The notes beneath the pieces are model-generated. The model ran no database searches and had not been told where the DNA came from. It was given only the letters and a program-made list of their open reading frames with translations. The translations under genes were made by a program, and so were the position numbers. Shown one piece after another: positions 34,931 to 44,014 of a stretch of DNA of 64,000 nucleotides. Every line of letters begins with the position of its first letter. Position 1 is the stretch's first letter. The stretch is from the NCBI RefSeq assembly GCF_040932435.1, contig NZ_JBFQGA010000005.1, positions 310,001 to 374,000 on the forward strand, given 5' to 3'. The DNA is from Kluyvera sp040932435 (GTDB lineage Bacteria; Pseudomonadota; Gammaproteobacteria; Enterobacterales; Enterobacteriaceae).

Positions 34931-36298
34931 TTAGAAAATGCTAAGAAGATCGTTGAAAATCTGATTACCCGCAGCAATCACTTTCATATTCGAGGTGTAG
35001 GCTTGCATATAGATTTGCAGGTTAATCGCCTCTTCATCCTGGTTGACTGCGCTCAGGTTATCGCGCTGGTTCTGCGCCTGTTCGCTCACAGCCGCCGCCG
35101 CTTCCATTTCCGTTAGGCTCTGCTTGCTGGCAATACCGATAGTCGAGATTATCGCCGCCGCGCCTTCGTTCAGGCTCATGTTGCCAAGACCTGGAATATC
35201 CGTTTTCTGGTTTTTCAGCTCAATCAGCGCTTTGAGGTTGTCACCGTTACCCGGCTCGGTCTTCGAGCCTGACAGCGCCAGTTCTTCCGGGGAGAGGTCG
35301 TTAACCTGCAGCATGCCTGCCGGATTAGATAAATCGAAGTTGAATAGCGGCTTACCATTATCGCCGTTCAGGTCATAGCCTTTTGCCAGCTGATCGTTGA
35401 ACAGATTTGCCACGGCTTCCGCCATCCCCTGTACCGAGTCGCTCATCTGTTTCAGCGTCCCGGTTTCATAATCGTACAGCGCGCCCAGTTGCCCACCCGC
35501 CGACGGATTCAGCGAAAATTCACTGGTTGAGAACTTCAGACTCAGCGTCGTATTACCGTTGCTGTCCGTGCCCGCGCTCAGTTGCCCGGCTGTTTTACCG
35601 CTCACCAGCGGCTGACCGTTGCTCATCGAAACGGTGTAGCCGCTACTGTCATCCGTCACTTTGACATCCGCCATCGAGCTCAGCTGCTTAACCAGCTCAT
35701 CGCGCTGATCGCGCAGCACGCTGGCGTTGCCGCCGGTGGCTTCCATCTCAACGATTTTCTTGTTGTAGTCCGCGATACCGCCGCTCAGGGTATTTATCTG
35801 AGAGACCATCGCTCCGCGCTGGGTGGTGATGGACTCTTTTTGGCTGGAGATAAAATCATTCATGCTGTTGAAGCGGGTCGCCAACGATTTGGCCTGGTTC
35901 AACATCTGCTGACGCATGGCCTGTGATTCGGGCTGCTGCGTCAGGGCGCTCATCGCGCTAACAAAATCATCAAGGCCGGTGCCCAGGCTGCTCGTGTCGG
36001 TGCCAATTACCTTCTCCAGCGAGCTGATGTACTGGTTGCCCATGCTGTAATAGTTGGTCTTGGTGTTGGTCTGCCAAACTTGGTTCACCAGATACTGACT
36101 GGAAATACGGCGGATACTGTCAACGCGTACGCCGCTGCCGGGAGAAATTCCCGCTTCGCCCATCGGGCCAATCGCACTTTGAACGATACCCTGACGGCTG
36201 TAGCCAGACGTCAGGTAGTTGGCGGTATTCATCGACGTCACGTTCATGCCCATCTGGGCTGCCTGCAGACCACTGAAGGCAATATTAATCATACTCAT
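34931..36298 (-). CDS. flgK: Lateral hook-associated protein FlgK
   Basis: 455 residues. The N-terminus MSMINIAFSGLQAAQMGMNV leads into the axial-protein pattern (TANYLTSGYSRQGIV), and the C-terminus reads NLQIYMQAYTSNMKVIAAG then NQIFNDLLSIF. FlgK is the first junction protein on the hook. Its start overlaps flgJ by 14 bases. Confidence 0.95.
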   Translation of the reverse strand: MSMINIAFSGLQAAQMGMNVTSMNTANYLTSGYSRQGIVQSAIGPMGEAGISPGSGVRVDSIRRISSQYLVNQVWQTNTKTNYYSMGNQYISSLEKVIGTDTSSLGTGLDDFVSAMSALTQQPESQAMRQQMLNQAKSLATRFNSMNDFISSQKESITTQRGAMVSQINTLSGGIADYNKKIVEMEATGGNASVLRDQRDELVKQLSSMADVKVTDDSSGYTVSMSNGQPLVSGKTAGQLSAGTDSNGNTTLSLKFSTSEFSLNPSAGGQLGALYDYETGTLKQMSDSVQGMAEAVANLFNDQLAKGYDLNGDNGKPLFNFDLSNPAGMLQVNDLSPEELALSGSKTEPGNGDNLKALIELKNQKTDIPGLGNMSLNEGAAAIISTIGIASKQSLTEMEAAAAVSEQAQNQRDNLSAVNQDEEAINLQIYMQAYTSNMKVIAAGNQIFNDLLSIF

Positions 36299-36692
36299 GG
36301 CTTACTCCTGCCCTGCGGCTAACGGGGACGACGGGCGTTTTAAGTTCTTGCGGTTGTCCCTGTATAGCGGCCGCATCCGCTTCATTCTTAAGTGGCGTCG
36401 CGATTTGCGGTGAAAGCTGATTGATGATCATTTGGGCAATGCCGGTGCTGCGCTGAGAAGCCAGTTCGGACGCCATCTTGTCATCATAGAAATCACGCAT
36501 CATGCGCTGCTGCTTGCTGTTAAACGGGTTATCTTCGCCCAACACATCAGCGGCTTTACGCATCTGTGAAAGCATGGAACGCAGCATCAGCGCCTCAAAC
36601 TGCTCGGCGGCCTGTTCAAGGTTCTGCGCTTTGACCTGCCCGGTCATATCGCCGGGCAGAATAGCGGTTTGTCGATTAATCGCGTCTAGCAT
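36285..36692 (-). CDS. flgJ: Lateral rod-cap protein FlgJ, muramidase domain absent
   Basis: 135 residues against about 310 in the two-domain FlgJ of Salmonella. The N-terminal rod-scaffold domain is intact (QAAEQFEALMLRSMLSQMRK, FYDDKMASELASQRSTGIAQM). After about residue 95 only a short Pro/Gln-rich tail remains, and no GH73 N-acetylglucosaminidase domain is present. There is no sign of truncation by frameshift: the tail ends and overlaps flgK in the usual way. Cell-wall opening must be done by another protein, and the NlpC/P60 peptidase at 22553 is a candidate. Confidence 0.93.
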   Translation of the reverse strand: MLDAINRQTAILPGDMTGQVKAQNLEQAAEQFEALMLRSMLSQMRKAADVLGEDNPFNSKQQRMMRDFYDDKMASELASQRSTGIAQMIINQLSPQIATPLKNEADAAAIQGQPQELKTPVVPVSRRAGVSHEYD

Positions 36693-37783
36693 TACATCAC
36701 CACCAATTCGGCATCGAGGGCACCGGCTTCGTGCAGCGCCTGCAAAATAGCCATCGTGTCATCCGGCGAAGCGCCTAGGCTGTTCAGGGTATTCACGATG
36801 CTGCGCAGGCTCGTTCCGGCGGCAATCGTCACCATCTGACCGCGGCCACGGTTAACGCTGACGTCGCTCTCCGGCGTCACCACCGTCTGGCCCTGACCGA
36901 AGGCGTTCGGCTGGCTGACGTTTGCGGACTCACGAATGGTGACGGTCAGGTTGCCGTGGGAAACCGCAGCGGCACGCACAATCACGCCGTCGCCGATAAC
37001 CACCGTTCCGGTGCGGGCGTTAAACACCACCCGTGGCGCTTGCTTCGCAGCATTCACTTGGACATCTTCCAGCGCCGACATAAACGCCACGCGAGCACCG
37101 GCCCCCATCGGGGCACGCACCGCCACGTTGGTCGCACTCTGCGCGGTTGCCGTACCTGCACCAAATGCACTGTTCAGCGCAAGCGCCACGCTATTGGCCG
37201 TTTTAAAACTTGGCCGTTTGATGTTCAGCATCACCACCGGTTCTTGCTGGAAATCGCTGGCAATTTCACGTTCCACCGAACCACCGTTTGGCACACGCCC
37301 AACCGTCGGCGTGTTAATGGTCACGCTAGAGCCGCTGTTGCCTTCAGCTTTCACCCCGCCGACGACCACGTTGCCCTGCGCCAGCGCGTAAACCTCACCG
37401 TCGGCCCCGCGCAGCTGAGTTAATAGCAGCGTACCGCCGCGCAGGCTCTTGGCATCACCAATCGAGGAGACGGTCACATCAATGCTCTGCCCGAGCGAGT
37501 AGCCCGGCGGCAGCGTGGCACTAATCGCAACGGCTGCCACGTTCTTCACCTTCGGGTCAATTTTTGCCGGCAGTTGGACACCAAACTGGCGCAGCATATT
37601 GGTGACCGATTGGCTGGTGAACTTAACCTGATTTTTATCCCCGGTGCCGTCCAGACCGACCACCAGGCTGTAGCCGATAAGCTGGTTTCCACGAACCCCC
37701 TGAATATCCACCACATCGCGCAGCGGTTGCGCCGCCGCCACGGTGCTGCAAAGGCACAACAGCAACAAAATACGTTTAAACAT
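36692..37783 (-). CDS. flgI: Lateral P-ring protein FlgI
   Basis: 363 residues. Two ATGs overlap the end of GGAGGCC; the second (37783) has the better spacing. A signal peptide (to about AAA-QPLRD) is followed by the FlgI domain with DVVDIQGVRGNQLIGYSLVV, GLDGTGDK, and the C-terminal AILQALHEAGALDAELVVM. It forms the periplasmic P ring around the rod. It overlaps flgJ by one base and lies 11 bases after flgH. Confidence 0.95.
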   Translation of the reverse strand: MFKRILLLLCLCSTVAAAQPLRDVVDIQGVRGNQLIGYSLVVGLDGTGDKNQVKFTSQSVTNMLRQFGVQLPAKIDPKVKNVAAVAISATLPPGYSLGQSIDVTVSSIGDAKSLRGGTLLLTQLRGADGEVYALAQGNVVVGGVKAEGNSGSSVTINTPTVGRVPNGGSVEREIASDFQQEPVVMLNIKRPSFKTANSVALALNSAFGAGTATAQSATNVAVRAPMGAGARVAFMSALEDVQVNAAKQAPRVVFNARTGTVVIGDGVIVRAAAVSHGNLTVTIRESANVSQPNAFGQGQTVVTPESDVSVNRGRGQMVTIAAGTSLRSIVNTLNSLGASPDDTMAILQALHEAGALDAELVVM

Positions 37784-37794
37784 CATGGCCTCCG

Positions 37795-38460
37795 TCAGAT
37801 TGGGAACAGTGGATGGTTGAAGAAGCGCACCAGCCAGCCTGCGGCGTTCGCATCACTGAGCGCACCGCGTCCGGCGTAAGAAATACGGGCGTTAGCAATG
37901 CGCTGCGAGGAAACAGAGTTATCGCGTTCGATATCGTCAGCTCGCACAAGCCCGGTGACGCGCATATATTCGTCCCCCTGATTGAGGGTCAGCCACTTCT
38001 CGCCGCGGATCGCCAGCACGCCGTTGGGCAGCACTTTGTAAACGGCCACGGTAATGGCCCCACGCAGGCTGTTTTGCTGCTGCGATGTGGCGCTGCCGTT
38101 GAAGTTACGGCTGCCGTCAACCGATCCCGACAGCTTATCGACCGAATGGCCAAAGGCCTCCGGGATGCCCATCGAGACATCATTTTTCTTGCCGAAGTTG
38201 GTCCGCGCCTGCTTGCTTGCCTGAGTAGACTCATCGAGCTTCACGGTCAGAATGTCACCAATGCGATACGCACGGCGGTCTTGAATCAGCGACCAGTTAT
38301 AGCCGCTGTTGTAGACGCCGCCGCCGCGCACTTTGGTATCCGGCATAGCGAAATCTTCCGGCGGCGCGTACGCTGCATCGTCCTTTTGCACCAGCAGTGC
38401 CGGGCTTTCACAGCCCGACAGTGCCAGCATCAGCAAACCTACTGCTACCTGCTTTTTCAT
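37795..38460 (-). CDS. flgH: Lateral L-ring lipoprotein FlgH
   Basis: 221 residues from ATG 38460 (an in-frame GTG at 38469 is possible). The lipobox LALSGC is followed by the mature lipoprotein; YNWSLIQDRRAYRIGDILTV, ARTNFGKKND and the C-terminal RVTGLVRADDIERDNSVSSQ are FlgH signatures. It forms the outer-membrane L ring. It lies 24 bases after flgG. Confidence 0.94.
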   Translation of the reverse strand: MKKQVAVGLLMLALSGCESPALLVQKDDAAYAPPEDFAMPDTKVRGGGVYNSGYNWSLIQDRRAYRIGDILTVKLDESTQASKQARTNFGKKNDVSMGIPEAFGHSVDKLSGSVDGSRNFNGSATSQQQNSLRGAITVAVYKVLPNGVLAIRGEKWLTLNQGDEYMRVTGLVRADDIERDNSVSSQRIANARISYAGRGALSDANAAGWLVRFFNHPLFPI

Positions 38461-38484
38461 CTCTTTCACTTCACTGCTCGGCCA

Positions 38485-39270
38485 TTACATCGACTGCGTG
38501 ACAAACTTCAGCATGTCGTCTGCGGCAGACACCATTTTGGCGTTCATTTCATAGGCACGTTGAACGGTGATCATGTCGACCATCTCTTCAACAACCTGCA
38601 CGTTAGAGCCTTCCAACGACCCCTGTTCCAACTGACCAAACGCTTCTTCACCCGGTACGCCTTCTACCGCTTCACCGCTCGCCGCCGTTTCGAGATACAG
38701 GTTGCCGCCAATCGCTTCCAAACCGGCCGGATTGACGAAGTTCACCAGCGTCAGCTGTCCCAGTTCGACCGCATCAGTCTCCCCGGCGACGGTGGCGGTG
38801 ATGGTGCCGTCTTTGCCGATTTGGATATCTTTGACGTTATCCGGCAGCTCGATTTGCGGGATAAGCGGCAGGCCCTGCGCGTTGGTCAGCACGCCTTCCG
38901 GCGTTTTCTGCAAATTGCCTGCGCGGGTATAGGCGATATCGCCCGTGGCGGTTTCGACCTGGAAAAAGCCCTGCCCGGAGATCGCCACATCCAGGCTCTG
39001 CCCGGTGTTTTGAATGCTCCCAACGGTGAACTCTTTTTGGGTGCCAACAATTTTGACGCCGGTTCCGTACTGAATACCGGTTGGCGAGACGTTGTTCTGA
39101 TCAAGCTGGCCGCCGGGCGTCCGCTGATTCTGATAGAACAGATCGGCGAACATGGCGCGATCGCGTTTAAAACTAGTGGTGTTGACGTTCGCCAGGTTGT
39201 TGGAAATGGCGGTCATTTTGGCGTCCTGCGCCGCTAACCCAGTTTTGCTGATCCATAAAGCGGGATTCAT
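38485..39270 (-). CDS. flgG: Lateral distal rod protein FlgG
   Basis: 261 residues, close to the usual 260. MNPALWISKTGLAAQDAKMT and NNLANVNTTSFKRDRAMFAD mark the rod-protein N-terminus; VQVVEEMVDMITVQRAYEMN marks the C-terminus. It forms the distal rod. It follows flgF by 21 bases. Confidence 0.96.
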   Translation of the reverse strand: MNPALWISKTGLAAQDAKMTAISNNLANVNTTSFKRDRAMFADLFYQNQRTPGGQLDQNNVSPTGIQYGTGVKIVGTQKEFTVGSIQNTGQSLDVAISGQGFFQVETATGDIAYTRAGNLQKTPEGVLTNAQGLPLIPQIELPDNVKDIQIGKDGTITATVAGETDAVELGQLTLVNFVNPAGLEAIGGNLYLETAASGEAVEGVPGEEAFGQLEQGSLEGSNVQVVEEMVDMITVQRAYEMNAKMVSAADDMLKFVTQSM

Positions 39271-39291
39271 CTGTGTTCCTTAATCGTTTTA

Positions 39292-40023
39292 TCAGGAGCC
39301 GCGCATCAGGCGGTTACCGGCGGAGGCAAGGTCTTCCGCCGCCTTCATCATTTTGATCTGCGCTTCGAACTGGCGGTTTAATGCAATGCTGGAAACCATC
39401 TCATTGATGGCCGACACATTGGCCGACTCGAGATGCCCGGCAGCCACCGTGACATCTTCATCACGCGGATTGACCACAGCGTTGGTGACCAGGTAGCCCG
39501 CTTCGTTTTTGCTCAGCTCACTAGCGGGGATATTCACCAGCTTCACGCGGTCAACGTCCATCGGCGCGGCAATATCACCGTCATCAGGGACGATGGTGAT
39601 AACACCATCCTCGCCAATCGCCACGGAGGAGAAAGGCGGCAGAACGATCGGGCCGTTATCACCTTCCAGCGGCAGACCATTTACCGACAGCTCACCGTCG
39701 GCGCTAACGTCAATCTGCCCGTTGCGGGTGTAGACCTCGCGGTTACCGCTACGCAGCGTAATCAGGCCATCGCCCTTAACCGCGATATCAAGGTCACGTC
39801 CGGTTTCCCGCACCGCGCCCTGGGCCATATTCACCGCACCCTGCGTTGGCTGAGCCAGGTAACGGGAGGCATAGCCTTCCCCGTTGACCTGCTGGGTTAG
39901 TGCGTTATCGAGATCGCTGCGAAACCCCTCGGTGTTGACGTTCGCCAAGTTGTTGGCATGGATCTCCTGCTGTGACAGGCTCCGCGATGCGCCGCTAACG
40001 GCGGTAAAGATGAGACGGTCCAT
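39292..40023 (-). CDS. flgF: Lateral proximal rod protein FlgF
   Basis: 243 residues, standard FlgF length. It begins MDRLIFTAVSGASRSLSQQE followed by the axial motif HANNLANVNTEGF, and ends EAQIKMMKAAEDLASAGNRL. It follows flgE by three bases, so translation is probably coupled. Confidence 0.94.
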   Translation of the reverse strand: MDRLIFTAVSGASRSLSQQEIHANNLANVNTEGFRSDLDNALTQQVNGEGYASRYLAQPTQGAVNMAQGAVRETGRDLDIAVKGDGLITLRSGNREVYTRNGQIDVSADGELSVNGLPLEGDNGPIVLPPFSSVAIGEDGVITIVPDDGDIAAPMDVDRVKLVNIPASELSKNEAGYLVTNAVVNPRDEDVTVAAGHLESANVSAINEMVSSIALNRQFEAQIKMMKAAEDLASAGNRLMRGS

Positions 40024-40026
40024 TAA

Positions 40027-41217
40027 TTACGCAGCCTGGAACAGCGCGTTCATCATGCTATCGTTGGTACTGATAACTTTGGTGTTCGCCTGGTAGTTAC
40101 GCTGGGCGGTCATCAGGCCCACCAGCTCGGAGGTCAGATCGACGTTCGATGACTCCAGCGCCCCGGAAACGATAGAGCCCAGCAGGCCAGAACCCGGCGC
40201 GCCGGTCAGTGGGGTACCAGAGCTGGCGGTCTGCGCCCAAGTGGTGCCGTCTTGTGATTGCAGCCCATTAGGGTTGGTGAAGTTCGCTAGCACCAGCTGG
40301 CCCTGCAACAGACGTTCACCGTTAGAGAAGGTGGCGTAAACGCTGCCGTCTTCATCGATGGCCTGGCCGGTACGTTCGCCGGAAGCGTAACCATCACCTT
40401 TGTTTTTGCTCACCGAGAATTCAGAACCGTACTGGGTGGTGCCGTTGTAGGTCAGGTCGATAGTCATGGCATCGGCGCCAGGGATAGCAGCGTTCAGCGA
40501 CACCGAACCGGTTGGCGCGGTGAGGATACCTTGGGTGTTGAAGGTTAGAGCCTGAGTCGAGCCTGGCACTTCCGCATCATCCATGTAGTAGTGCACTTCC
40601 CAGCTGTTATCGCCGGTTTTGACAAAGTATTGGTTTAGCGTGTGTTCGCGGCCCAGTGAGTCATAGATCTGGGTGGTGTAAGAGTTGTTGTAAGACGTAT
40701 TGTCTTTCGGATCGAACGGTGAGGTTGCCGGAGTTTCTGCACGCGCATCCAGGTTAGCCGTAAAGTCGATGCTCTCGGTGGCTTTTGCCGGAATGGAGCC
40801 GCTGCTAATGCTCAGGTTGCCAATGCTGCCCACCTGCAGCGTTCCGTTGGCATCCACCGGATAGCCCTGCAGATACATGCCCTGATCGTTGACCAGATTA
40901 CCGTTGCTGTCGGTACCGAAGTAGCCTGCACGCGTATAGGCGGTGGTGCCCGCGCTATCGCGAACCATAAAGAAGCCGTTACCGTTAATCGCCAAGTCCA
41001 GCGCGGTACCGGTGGAAGTGATGCTTCCCCCTTTGGTAATACTCTGCGTCACGCCGGTCACGCCCACGCCCAGCGGCTGGCTTTCGGCGTACAGCGCAGA
41101 GAATTGCGCGCGGCCAGATTTAAAACCCACGGTGCCGGAGTTGGCAATGTTGTTGGAGATAGCGTTCAGCTGTTCGGTAACGGCGTTCAGACCGGAAGTT
41201 GCAATACTAAAACTCAT
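40027..41217 (-). CDS. flgE: Lateral hook protein FlgE
   Basis: 396 residues. The N-terminus MSFSIATSGLNAVTEQLNAI runs into NNIANSGTVGFKSGRAQFSA; the C-terminus has ESSNVDLTSELVGLMTAQRN then YQANTKVIST. It polymerises into the hook. It follows flgD by 36 bases. Confidence 0.96.
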   Translation of the reverse strand: MSFSIATSGLNAVTEQLNAISNNIANSGTVGFKSGRAQFSALYAESQPLGVGVTGVTQSITKGGSITSTGTALDLAINGNGFFMVRDSAGTTAYTRAGYFGTDSNGNLVNDQGMYLQGYPVDANGTLQVGSIGNLSISSGSIPAKATESIDFTANLDARAETPATSPFDPKDNTSYNNSYTTQIYDSLGREHTLNQYFVKTGDNSWEVHYYMDDAEVPGSTQALTFNTQGILTAPTGSVSLNAAIPGADAMTIDLTYNGTTQYGSEFSVSKNKGDGYASGERTGQAIDEDGSVYATFSNGERLLQGQLVLANFTNPNGLQSQDGTTWAQTASSGTPLTGAPGSGLLGSIVSGALESSNVDLTSELVGLMTAQRNYQANTKVISTNDSMMNALFQAA

Positions 41218-41253
41218 AAATCATTCCTGTTAAATTTTTATGCCTGATTCACT

Positions 41254-41928
41254 TCAAGCTTTATTTTTCGAGCCAGAGCCAAACTGGGTAATGTTGTTGT
41301 AGGCAATTTCGCCAAGGCCGCTGATGTTCAACACGGTGGAGCTGCCATCCAACGGAATACGCACGTTGTTGACCACGCCGCCGATTTCAATCGGCACGTT
41401 CTCTTCGCCGGTATCGGTGACGACGCTCAGGGTATATTTACCTTCGCTAAGGCCCATTTCTTCCGGGTCGATAGTGAAGTCAACCTGTCCCGCTTCCTGC
41501 TTGCCCAGCTCAATCTTGTGCTCAACGCCCGCAGAATCTTTCACGATGACCGTCACCACGTTAGCGGCGTGATCCAACGTCACGCGACCATCCAGCGAGG
41601 TTTCCCCATCGCTGTTAATGGTGTCGGTTTGCACCATGACGTGCTGCCCCACCAGATTGCCGGTGGTCAGCGTTTGCAGGTTGTCCATCAGCACGGAGCT
41701 ATTTGCCATCAGCTGCGACATGGTTTCCATCGACTGCACCTGAGTCAGCTGCGCCAACTGGCTCACGTATTCCGTACCGTCGGTAGGGTTCAGCGGATCT
41801 TGGTTTTGGATCTGCGCCACCAACAGCTGCATAAACATTGTGTTCATACCTGAAGCCGTACTGTTGCTCGCGATGCCGCTAACTGAGCTACCGTTACGGC
41901 TGTCGTTATACGAATTGTCTACGTTCAT
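41254..41928 (-). CDS. flgD: Lateral hook-cap protein FlgD
   Basis: 224 residues. The FlgD signature MFMQLLVAQIQNQDPLNPTD and GTEYVSQLAQLTQVQSMETM is near the N-terminus, and an Ig-like and Tudor-type domain follows. It caps the growing hook and is not kept in the finished structure. It lies two bases after flgC. Confidence 0.95.
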   Translation of the reverse strand: MNVDNSYNDSRNGSSVSGIASNSTASGMNTMFMQLLVAQIQNQDPLNPTDGTEYVSQLAQLTQVQSMETMSQLMANSSVLMDNLQTLTTGNLVGQHVMVQTDTINSDGETSLDGRVTLDHAANVVTVIVKDSAGVEHKIELGKQEAGQVDFTIDPEEMGLSEGKYTLSVVTDTGEENVPIEIGGVVNNVRIPLDGSSTVLNISGLGEIAYNNITQFGSGSKNKA

Positions 41929-41930
41929 GC

Positions 41931-42356
41931 TTATGCTTCTCCAAGTCGCAGCAGGCTCTGCTGCATGCTTTTAACGCTGTTGAGGACTTCCACGTTGGTT
42001 TCAAAACCACGTGATGCCGACATCATGTCGGCCATCTCTTCCACCACATTCACATCCGGGTAGTAGACGTAGCCATCATCGCCCGCCATCGGGTTGTTGG
42101 GTTCATAGCGCTGCACCGCTTCACCGGTTTCGACGACATCCATGACCTGAACGCGTGCGCCGGTCAGGGCACGGTCATTCATCAACTCATCGTTTTTATA
42201 AACCGCTGCGAATACCGGGCGACGGGCTTTATAGGTGCCGGTTTCAGTCGCGGAAGCGGTTTCCGCGTTAGCGAGGTTGCTGGCGATGGTGTTAAGACGA
42301 ACGGTTTGCGCCGTCATCGCCGACCCTGAAACGCGGTAGATATCTGAAAAAGCCAT
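41931..42356 (-). CDS. flgC: Lateral proximal rod protein FlgC
   Basis: 141 residues. MAFSDIYRVSGSAMTAQTVR and NTIASNLANAETASATETGT start the protein, and YYPDVNVVEEMADMMSASRG with FETNVEVLNSVK ends it, all FlgC hallmarks. It follows flgB by 22 bases. Confidence 0.95.
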   Translation of the reverse strand: MAFSDIYRVSGSAMTAQTVRLNTIASNLANAETASATETGTYKARRPVFAAVYKNDELMNDRALTGARVQVMDVVETGEAVQRYEPNNPMAGDDGYVYYPDVNVVEEMADMMSASRGFETNVEVLNSVKSMQQSLLRLGEA

Positions 42357-42378
42357 ATTCCGTGGTTACCTACGTCGA

Positions 42379-42738
42379 TTACTTGCCTTCAATGGCCTGC
42401 TTCAGACCAGTGAATTTCATGTTTAAAAATGCCAGGCTCATCTGATAGTCCTGGGTGTTTTTCGCAAACTCGGCCTGTTCAACGTTCAACGAAACGGTGT
42501 TGCCGTCCGAGGAAGGTTGGTAAGGCACGCGATACATTTCTTCCGGTGCCGATGGCATCGCTCCCATTGAAAAACTCGAACGTGAACGTTGCATCTCGGA
42601 GGCAAAATCAATATCTTTAGCCTGGAAGTTGGGGGTATCTACGTTCGCCAAGTTCGCTGAAAGCAACTCTGCTCGGGAAAGTCGAAGTGCTACAGCCTGT
42701 GGATGAACGCCCAATGCTTTGTCAAAAGTAATACTCAC
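42379..42738 (-). CDS. flgB: Lateral proximal rod protein FlgB
   Basis: 119 residues. VALRLSRAELLSANLANVDT then PNFQAKDIDFASEMQ is the FlgB signature. It is the first gene of the flgBCDEFGHIJKL-lafW operon, a run of tightly spaced minus-strand genes, and is read from the sigma-54 promoter 48 bases upstream. Confidence 0.95.
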   Translation of the reverse strand: MSITFDKALGVHPQAVALRLSRAELLSANLANVDTPNFQAKDIDFASEMQRSRSSFSMGAMPSAPEEMYRVPYQPSSDGNTVSLNVEQAEFAKNTQDYQMSLAFLNMKFTGLKQAIEGK

Positions 42739-42786
42739 AATTCACACCCTCGTGATGCTAAACCTGCATGATCTGCGATTTCTTAT

Positions 42787-42802
42787 AGCAACATTCATGC
42801 CA
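42787..42802 (-). promoter_or_regulatory. Sigma-54 promoter of the flgB operon
   Basis: The minus strand reads TGGCATGAATGTTGCT: GG and GC are exactly ten bases apart and -24/-12 agree with TGGCACGN4TTGC at all but one position. It lies 48 bases before flgB, the same distance as the lafB promoter from its gene. Confidence 0.88.
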
Positions 42803-42815
42803 AGGTTTTAATTAC

Positions 42816-43607
42816 ATGATTAATAACAATTTTGTGTCTTTTATTCGCGTCAGGGTGAAACGGTATTTCCGCTTTTTTATCGGCCTTTTCCTGCTCGTGT
42901 TATGCGCAACACCACCGGCATCCGCCAATGCCATCAATCCCGCCAGCGCACGTAAACAAATCTATGTTGCGGTTCAGCTTCACGCGGCAGACATCATCCG
43001 CCAGGAAGCCAAGCGCCGTCAGTGGCCTGACTACCAAGCGAAGATGAACTTATTTATTCCTTCCGAAGCGTCGCAATATGCCCCCTGCCAGCGGGAGCTT
43101 GCCGTGACGATCCCCGGCGGCGACCGTCTTGATGTCAACCGGCTGCGCTTTGATGTGCGCTGCGAAGCGACAAACGGCTGGGATATTTCCGTGACCGTCA
43201 AACCGGATATCTATTTGCCGGTCATCGTCGCCAGCAACACGCTCGAACGCGGGCAGGTGATTTCCGCCAACAGCGTCACGGTCAAAAAAATCAATATCAG
43301 CAGCATCCGGGGCGACTACATCACCCAACCAGACGAAGTGATTGGCATGACGGTAAAACGCCGCATCCGCGACAGGCAGCCGATTATGACCAACCAGCTC
43401 GACTCCCCAACGCTGGTCGACCGCGGGCAGCGGGTACTGATGATTGCTGAACAAAACGGCGTCGAAGCGCGCACGATGGGTGAAGCCATGAAGAAGGGCC
43501 GTAAAGGCGAGATAATTAAAGTGAAGAATGAGAGCAGCGGACGCATTGTGAGCGCTATCGTCGCCGATACCGGCGTGGTGAAAATGGTGTATGCCAGTGG
43601 TCAGTAA
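42816..43607 (+). CDS. flgA: Lateral P-ring assembly chaperone FlgA
   Basis: 263 residues. A signal peptide (basic start, hydrophobic 20-33, cleavage near ASANA) is followed by a SAF-type domain with VIVASNTLERGQVISANSVT and a C-terminal FlgA domain (IMTNQLDSPTLVDRGQRVLM). It helps assemble FlgI in the periplasm. It is divergent from flgB and followed by flgM after about 130 bases. Confidence 0.93.
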   Translation: MINNNFVSFIRVRVKRYFRFFIGLFLLVLCATPPASANAINPASARKQIYVAVQLHAADIIRQEAKRRQWPDYQAKMNLFIPSEASQYAPCQRELAVTIPGGDRLDVNRLRFDVRCEATNGWDISVTVKPDIYLPVIVASNTLERGQVISANSVTVKKINISSIRGDYITQPDEVIGMTVKRRIRDRQPIMTNQLDSPTLVDRGQRVLMIAEQNGVEARTMGEAMKKGRKGEIIKVKNESSGRIVSAIVADTGVVKMVYASGQ

Positions 43608-43738
43608 AAATCTTTCATCACCGTTTAAGTTGCCCGTATCTCTGGCCGCTCTTTACTGACAAGAGCATAGGAAGTCGGTCTTCCGCATGGCACGGTTCAT
43701 ACGCCACCACAACAAAATATGAGAACGAGGGCGAAGCG

Positions 43739-44011
43739 ATGAAAGTAGCAGCAACACAGTACAACCTGACTACCGCGATTAATAAAGCCAGCAGCGCGGA
43801 GCAAACCCGCACCGTGGCACAGGAAGGTACCAGCGTGACGCGCAGCGCCGCCATCGATCCGGTTCTGGGCAATGCGCAGACCCAGCTAAGCATGTTGCCA
43901 GAAGTCGATATGGCACGCGTGGCCGAAATGAAAGACGCGATCGCCAGTGGCAAAATCGCCGTAAACATAGATTCGCTAACTGACGCGATGCAGAAGTATT
44001 TTCAGAGGTAA
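43739..44011 (+). CDS. flgM: Lateral anti-sigma-28 factor FlgM
   Basis: 90 residues. The C-terminal sigma-binding part reads VDMARVAEMKDAIASGKIAV NIDSLTDAMQ in two stretches, as in FlgM. It should bind LafS until the hook is finished and then be exported. ATG 43739 follows GAGGGCGAAGCG. An imperfect sigma-54-like TGGCACGGTTCATAC (43688-43702) lies upstream, with the -12 GC changed to AC. Confidence 0.93.
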   Translation: MKVAATQYNLTTAINKASSAEQTRTVAQEGTSVTRSAAIDPVLGNAQTQLSMLPEVDMARVAEMKDAIASGKIAVNIDSLTDAMQKYFQR

Positions 44012-44014
44012 TAT

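Noticed and set aside
36285..36692. FlgJ broken by frameshift
   Set aside because: No glucosaminidase sequence is found in any frame downstream; flgK follows with a normal overlap, so the short form is natural.
37813..39237. A 474-residue open frame on the plus strand across flgH and flgG
   Set aside because: It lies antisense to two certain genes, has a His/Arg/Gln-rich composition typical of reversed GC-rich coding DNA, and shows no motif.
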